10,062 nucleotides of DNA. It comes from Prasinococcaceae sp. CCMP 1430 (lineage: Eukaryota; Prasinodermophyta; Palmophyllophyceae; Prasinococcales; Prasinococcaceae). Below the pieces are notes generated by a model. It made no database searches and had not been told where the DNA came from. It saw nothing but the letters and a program-made list of their open reading frames with translations. Positions 5,995 through 10,062 of this stretch are shown piece by piece. Location: assembly GCA_013416795.1 (NCBI GenBank), contig RQSC01000005.1, positions 246,611 through 256,672 on the forward strand, read 5' to 3'. The position numbers and the translations under genes are program-made. Numbering within the stretch: position 1 is the stretch's first letter; the number at the start of each line of letters is the position of its first letter.

Positions 5995-7716
5995 TCACCG
6001 CGCCTCCCGGGCGTCGCCCGTGTGTATTCTCCGCACGTTGGCGCCCAGGGCGTTGAGCTTCCCCTCGAAGTTGCAGTAGCCGCGATCCATGTGCTTGAGG
6101 CCGTGCACGGTCGTCACGCCCTCGGCGGCCAGCCCCGCCAGCACGAGCGCCGCGCCTGAGCGCAGGTCGCTCGCGGTGACGTCGATGCCTTGCAGCAGCG
6201 GCGCCCCCGACATCCAGCCGCCCTCGACGATGGCGGTGTCGCTCCCGATGAGCTTGATGTTGGCGCCCATGCGCTTCAGCTCGCTCACGGTGCCCATGCG
6301 CTTCTCGAAGACCGTCTCGCGCACGATGGACGTGCCGTGGGCGTGCGCCAGCAGCGAGACGAACTGCGACTGCAGGTCCGTGGGGAAGCCCGGGTACGGC
6401 AGCGTGGTGAGGTCGGTGGGTTTGAGGGCGGCGGTGGGGATGATGCGCATGCGCTCGGGCCCGTCGAGGAGCACCTGGCACCCCATCTCCTGCAGCTTGG
6501 CGATCGCGGCCGTCAGGTGCGACGGCACGACGGGCGACAGGCTGAGCACCGAGCCCGTGATGGCGCCGGCCACGAGGAACGTCCCCGCCTCGATGCGGTC
6601 GGGGATGATGGTGAAGTCGGTCGGCCCGAGGCCGCCCGAGCCCGTCCCGCGCACGTAGATGGAGTTGGTGCCCGCCCCCTCGATCTTCGCGCCCATCGAG
6701 ATGAGGAAGTGGGCGAGGTCGACCACCTCGGGCTCCTGCGCCACGTTGGCGATGGTGGTGTCGCCCTCGGCCCCCACCGCCGCCATCAGGATCGTCTCGG
6801 TCGCGCCGACGCTCGGGTAGTCGAGGTAGATCTTCGCCCCGCGCAGCCCGCCGGCGGGGGCGACGGCGTGCACGCAGCCGTGCTCGATGCTCACCGTCGC
6901 CCCGAGCGCCCGCAGCCCGCGGATGTGCAGGTCCACCGGCCGCGCGCCGATGTCGCACCCGCCCGGCAGCGGCACCCTCGCCTCCCCCTTGCGCGCGAGC
7001 AGCGCGCCCGTGACGAAGAAGCTCGCGCGCAGCCGCTTGACGCTCTCCTCCGACGGCTCGCAGCTGGTGAGGCAGGACGCGTCGATGAGCAGCGAGCCGG
7101 GGCCGTCCGCGTCCGGGGTGACGCGGCACCCGATGGAGCGCAGCACGCTGCTCATGGACGCGATGTCGGTGAGGTCTGGGATGCGCCGCAGCATGAGCTC
7201 GCCCTTGCACAGCACGGCGCCGGCCATCACCACCAATGCCGAGTTCTTCGCGCCGTCGATGGACACGTGGCCCGAGAGGGAGGCGAGGCCCTCCACCTCG
7301 AGCGCGTCAGCGCAGGGGGCGCCCTTGGTCACGCCGCTCTGGAATGCGAGCACGTCCTCCGCGATCATGGGGGGGGTGGATGATGGTGGCCTTCCATTGT
7401 TGTTCTCTCTGTCGGACGCGCTCGACAGCGCGCGCGTGAGCGTGGAGGAGCGGGGTGGACGAGAGGGGTGGGCGGCGTGGGGGGTGGGCGTGGGGGTCGG
7501 GCGCGGATGATGGCGATGACGGTGTTTGCGGGAGAGGCGCGTGTCGGCCGCGGTTGTTGTCGATCGGGGGAAGAAGGCGGGGGCGGACGCCGCCTTGGGG
7601 CGGGCTCCGGGCGAGAGGAAGGTAGTCATGGGCCGTGCGCCATTCTCGGCGGGGCGCCTGGTGGAGGCGGACGCCATGGTCGCGCGCCGGGCCGCATTCG
7701 TCGCAGAGGTCGCCAT
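5995..7716 (-). CDS. murA: UDP-N-acetylglucosamine 1-carboxyvinyltransferase (MurA), plastid-type, with N-terminal extension
   Basis: 573 residues. MurA transfers enolpyruvate from PEP to UDP-GlcNAc, the first committed step of peptidoglycan precursor synthesis. The core (about 137-573) has family length. E. coli K22/N23, C115, R120, D305, R331, R371 and R397 correspond to K157/N158, C254 (GGCDIGARPVDLH), R259, D447 (FPTDLQ), R473, R519 and R545, so the enzyme should be active and, with Cys at 254, of the fosfomycin-sensitive type. Wording such as LRASFF, IYLDYPSVGATET and AQEPEVVDLA is cyanobacterial-like, suggesting plastid-endosymbiont origin. The ATG at 7716 is the first in frame; the frame runs upstream to 8172 only from a GTG. 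Residues 1-116 are rich in Ala, Ser, Thr and Arg with no hydrophobic signal, like a simple chloroplast transit peptide. A shorter start at 7368 (MIAEDVL) would lose it. Confidence 0.93.
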   Translation of the reverse strand: MATSATNAARRATMASASTRRPAENGARPMTTFLSPGARPKAASAPAFFPRSTTTAADTRLSRKHRHRHHPRPTPTPTPHAAHPSRPPRSSTLTRALSSASDRENNNGRPPSSTPPMIAEDVLAFQSGVTKGAPCADALEVEGLASLSGHVSIDGAKNSALVVMAGAVLCKGELMLRRIPDLTDIASMSSVLRSIGCRVTPDADGPGSLLIDASCLTSCEPSEESVKRLRASFFVTGALLARKGEARVPLPGGCDIGARPVDLHIRGLRALGATVSIEHGCVHAVAPAGGLRGAKIYLDYPSVGATETILMAAVGAEGDTTIANVAQEPEVVDLAHFLISMGAKIEGAGTNSIYVRGTGSGGLGPTDFTIIPDRIEAGTFLVAGAITGSVLSLSPVVPSHLTAAIAKLQEMGCQVLLDGPERMRIIPTAALKPTDLTTLPYPGFPTDLQSQFVSLLAHAHGTSIVRETVFEKRMGTVSELKRMGANIKLIGSDTAIVEGGWMSGAPLLQGIDVTASDLRSGAALVLAGLAAEGVTTVHGLKHMDRGYCNFEGKLNALGANVRRIHTGDAREAR

Positions 7717-7717
7717 A

Positions 7718-7850
7718 CTGTGAGGAGCAGGAAGGTCGGGTGTTGGCAGGTGGGGTGGGGTTGGGTTGGGGGTGGAGAACCAAAAAAATCGAGCGCAGTC
7801 GGCCAGCCGGCGGCGGGGTGCGCCGTCGGCGTGGGTGGGTAAGCCCTCAC
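7718..7850 (-). other. Candidate 5'UTR intron of murA (133 nt)
   Basis: Read on the minus strand, GTGAGG (from 7850) and a pyrimidine-rich stretch ending CTGCTCCTCACAG (at 7718) form a good donor-acceptor pair whose acceptor ends one base before the murA ATG. Its length is close to the 127-nt intron at 578-704. Splicing would put the upstream frame ending ...TAAGAAD in frame with MurA, but that frame has no ATG, so a 5'UTR intron is the simpler reading. This is inference from splice signals only. Confidence 0.4.
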
Positions 7851-8569
7851 TCTGCTGCGCCTGCTGCGGTGCGGAGCGAGCGGGAGGAACGGGGGGCGGT
7901 GACGCGCGGCGTCTGCCACCGGAGGAGGCGAGGTGGGAAGGGGGGTGGGGGGAAGGAGCCCGCGGCGCGGCGGCCGCAGCGGCCGCAGCGAACGCGCGAA
8001 CGCGCTTCCCGAGGGGGGCGCCGCCGCGAAACGCGAGCGAGCGCCCCTGCCCAGCCTGTTCCTCCGCGCAACACCAGCGCCACCCCCGCGCCGTCCGTCC
8101 CCCCTCCGCGCTCGCCCTCCTCAGCCCCGCGCGCCCGAGGCCGCGCGACACCCGCCACACGCGGCGGTGCACGGGCGCGGGCGCGCAGGCGCAGGCGCCC
8201 GCTGCGCCCCCCGGACCTCTCCTGCGGCCTCGCAGAGGCGCGAGCGCGAGGAAAGGCCCACAAAAGTATGCGCCGGGGCGTGCGGCAAACGGCCCGCGCG
8301 GGCGAGGTCAAATCGAATCGGATCCGCGCGCAACAAACGGCGGGTTCGGTGCGTTTCGCGCGCGGTCGCTCCGGATATTTTCGCCCGCGCCGCCTGCGCC
8401 ACGGTGCGCTGCGCGAGGGCGCCTAACGGCCACTGAAAACCGAACGGCCGCGCGCGCGCGCGCGAAAACCCGCGGCCGACCAAATCGCGCGCGCAGGTCA
8501 AATCGCATCAGAGAAGGGAACTTATTTGCAGAATAAAAACTGTAATATATGAATTATGAATTATTTATT
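7851..8569 (-). promoter_or_regulatory. Presumed murA upstream region, no gene recognised
   Basis: Extremely CG-rich, so many frames are open by chance; none resembles a family and none begins with ATG in the useful frames. It contains two copies of AGGTCAAATCG (8305-8315 and 8495-8505), alternating-CG runs (about 8450-8464) and an abrupt AT-rich stretch at 8519-8577. The promoter assignment is positional. Confidence 0.35.
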
Positions 8570-8577
8570 TCACGGAA
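8563..8577. repeat. 15-nt sequence shared with 2135-2149
   Basis: ATTTATTTCACGGAA occurs exactly at both places, each inside an AT-rich patch and preceded by a related AATTATGA element (about 2127-2134 and 8553-8560). At 2117-2155 the motif is itself duplicated in diverged form (ATTTCACGAAATTATGA and ATTTCACGGAATTATAA). This may be the trace of a dispersed element; its boundaries are not defined. Confidence 0.5.
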
Positions 8578-9267
8578 GAGAGAGCGACGGACGCCGCAGT
8601 TTAGCGCGCGCGCGCTGGAGGCTCCTCGCGGTGAGATTTCGCGCGCGTGCGCGTCGGTAGTTGACGCCAACGATAGCCACGCTGCCGGCGGCTTGGTGGA
8701 TCTCGGCCGCCCTTTTGGTCCACGTATCGTACCCTCCTTCTGCGGCGGTGCGCTCCGCGGGCGTAGCCTGCATCTGCATCGCTGTGTTGAGCAAGTCGAG
8801 CTAGCGGGCGACAGTAGCCTTTTCGCCCGACAGCTCTTCCGTGCATCATGGTCAAGCACCTCTACCCCTGTGTTGGCCACACGCACAGCCTGGAGCAGGA
8901 GGTCATTGTGTGTTATTTCGCTCTACAGGCGGGCCATGATATAGTCTGTCGCTGACGCCTCCGCCTTCTCAACATCGTTCAGCGCGTGTCGCGGTAGATG
9001 CCTGCCGTGGGTCAAGACGGGTTGGGTATGGGAGTCCACATGGCCAGTGCCTCATGTGGTGGCGCTTTGTCCACCACGGGGCAGGGGACGATATACGCGG
9101 CCGCCTGTTTGGTGCAAATTGTGGATGATGTGGTCGATGAAGTTGAATAGCTTCTCCTCGCTCTTCGGCTTCTGTGGCTCTGCAAAGACGTCCCGCGGCG
9201 AGAGCTCCTCCTCCTGCGCGTTGGGTGGAAGCTCGTCCTGCGGCCCCGCAGCGCCTGGTGCATGCAT
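8570..9267 (-). pseudogene. Decayed or multi-exon hypothetical coding region
   Basis: Non-repetitive, protein-like sequence in changing frames. An ATG at 9267 opens 71 codons (ELPPNAQEEELSPRDVF, then EKLFNFIDHIIHNLHQT) to TGA 9054-9052. The same frame then continues with ALNDVEKAEASATDYIMARL, TAG at 8925-8923, and SEITHNDLLLQAVRVANTGV. The reading then moves to another frame (EELSGEKATVAR, TAG at 8803-8801, LDLLNTAMQMQATPAER, DTWTKRAAEIHQAAGS), which stops at 8572-8570. Either it is a pseudogene with three stops and one frameshift, or the stops mark introns: GTATAT at 9096 could pair with CTGTAG at 8923, and GTGCTT near 8859 with CGCTAG at 8801, both keeping phase. I do not recognise the protein; it looks mostly helical and soluble. 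Confidence 0.35.
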
Positions 9268-9273
9268 GGACAC

Positions 9274-9655
9274 TGCAAAGCTTTTTGAAAGCGGTGGGGA
9301 TGGTTTCCTGGGACCCTATATCTTTTTAACCCTAAATGTTAGAATATCATGTTGTGGCCGTGATGACCCAGGCTCTTTGTTGGCAGCCAACCCGAACGAC
9401 CGACCCCGTTCGCATGCCTTATCCATGAGCAGAACGTGCGCAATCGCGAACGAAGTCGCCCGTGTCTTGTATATACGTGTATTTTGATATACTATCCTGG
9501 TGACACTCATCAGTGCGCCGCCGATTGCCTGTGCGTCGTGCGTTCCCGGCGCGCCACACAGCGCCGCCGCGCGGCGTCCGCCGCCGCTCTGGGGGCGCGG
9601 CGCGCGCGCAGCGAGAGGGGAGGGGGTGGAGGGTGCCCGGGCTTCGGAGCGGCGG
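9274..9655. other. Intergenic / undefined 5' region before the WD40 array
   Basis: 9300-9500 is comparatively AT-rich, with TATA-like GTATATAC at 9469-9476. From 9488 the frame of the downstream WD40 array is open but has no ATG before 9656 and codes only Arg/Ala/Pro/Gly-rich low-complexity sequence. The array's true first exon or start is therefore not visible here. Confidence 0.4.
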
Positions 9656-10062
9656 AGCCCGGACGGCTCGCGCCTGGCGTCGGCAAGCGACGACCTAACG
9701 GTGTGCGTGTGGGACGCGTCGACCGGCGAGGCGGTGCACGTGCTCGAGGAACACGAGGATGTGGTGAGGTCGGTGTGCTGGAGCCCGGACGGCTCGCGCC
9801 TGGCGTCGGCAAGCGCGGACGAGACGGTGCGCGTGTGGGACGCGCCGACCGGCGGGGTGCTGCAGGTCCTCGAGGGACACAAGGGAGACGTGTACCTTGC
9901 GCGCTGGAGCCCGGACGGCTCGCGCCTGGCGTCGGCGGGCGAGGACGCGACGGTGCGCGTGTGGGACGCGTCGACCGGCGAGGCGCTGCAGGTCCTCGAG
10001 GGACACGAGGATGCTGTGGACTCAGTGTGCTGGAGCCCGGACGGCGCGCGCCTGGCGTCGGC
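9656..10062 (+). CDS. WD40 tandem-repeat protein, partial at both ends
   Basis: Three complete 42-residue WD40 units and part of a fourth, open to the window edge. Each reads SPDGSRLASA..D.TV.VWDA.TG...VLE.H...V....W, the form found in bacterial, fungal (HET-E/NWD type) and algal repeat arrays. The first unit begins abruptly at SPDG with Arg-Arg where the others have Cys-Trp, and there is no in-frame ATG back to the stop at 9485-9487. The visible edge is therefore either a splice acceptor that I cannot place or a truncation. Units differ mainly around residues 11-14, 17, 25-28 and 32-41, which are surface and top-face positions in such propellers. The N-terminal effector domain, if any, cannot be seen. 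Confidence 0.75.
9656..10062 (+). repeat. 126-bp direct tandem repeats (at least 3.2 copies)
   Basis: Units start at 9656, 9782, 9908 and 10034, exactly 126 bp apart. Long blocks are identical between units at DNA level, for example AGCCCGGACGGCTCGCGCCT followed by GGCGTCGGC in the first three, including synonymous positions. This points to recent duplication or ongoing gene conversion, not just protein-level constraint. Confidence 0.9.

Noticed and set aside
5954-7383. Long open frames overlapping murA (minus 5954-7210 and plus 6190-7383)
   Set aside because: Shadows of the murA coding frame; composition is Arg/Ala/Gly/His-rich with no recognisable domain, while the murA frame has every catalytic residue.
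7720-8172. N-terminal extension of MurA up to 8172 (725-residue version)
   Set aside because: It would start from a GTG, there is no ATG in that frame above 7716, and the segment overlaps a likely 5'UTR intron.
1-10062. Bacterial genome or operon, CRISPR array, prophage
   Set aside because: A spliced CCDC90-like gene, Kozak context, wide intergenic gaps, and a Pol III terminator next to an intron-bearing tRNA all indicate nuclear eukaryotic DNA; the only regular repeat is the coding WD40 array.

Overview
The window looks like nuclear DNA of a GC-rich, intron-containing unicellular eukaryote that has, or descends from a lineage with, a plastid. The evidence is a spliceosomal GT-AG intron in a MICU/MCUR1-like (DUF1640, CCDC90) mitochondrial gene, a perfect Kozak start on a long WD40 gene, a tRNA-His gene with Pol III features, and a cyanobacterial-type MurA whose long N-terminal extension resembles a plastid transit peptide. 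My leading guess is an alga with a primary (green-type) plastid, because that extension lacks a leading hydrophobic signal peptide and because heavily disrupted tRNA genes are known from prasinophytes and cyanidiophytes. I cannot name the organism, and a haptophyte or other GC-rich alga is not excluded.

Layout. 1-938 (+): 3' part of a DUF1640/CCDC90 gene in two exons. 939-1921: intergenic. 1922-2061 (+): a tRNA-His(GUG) gene broken by three short introns (D-loop, canonical 37/38, T-loop), followed by a T6 terminator. 2267-2300 is a second, intronless copy of its 3' end. 2711-5623 (+): a 970-residue protein with about 14 WD40 blades, probably two seven-bladed propellers. 5624-5994: convergent intergenic gap with a 3' hairpin. 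5995-7716 (-): MurA, 573 residues, all catalytic residues present; a likely 5'UTR intron lies at 7718-7850. 8570-9267 (-): a decayed or multi-exon hypothetical coding region. 9656-10062 (+): start of a near-identical 126-bp tandem array coding 42-residue WD40 repeats, continuing past the window.

The genes do not form one pathway. MurA belongs to peptidoglycan precursor synthesis in the plastid, the CCDC90 protein to the inner mitochondrial membrane, and the 9.7-kb array to the class of fast-evolving WD40 repeats seen in NLR-like receptors. The most unusual element is the tRNA-His gene: once three inserts of 31, 21 and 16 nt are removed, a complete 72-nt cloverleaf with every stem paired appears. 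Ordinary tRNA scanning would probably miss it.
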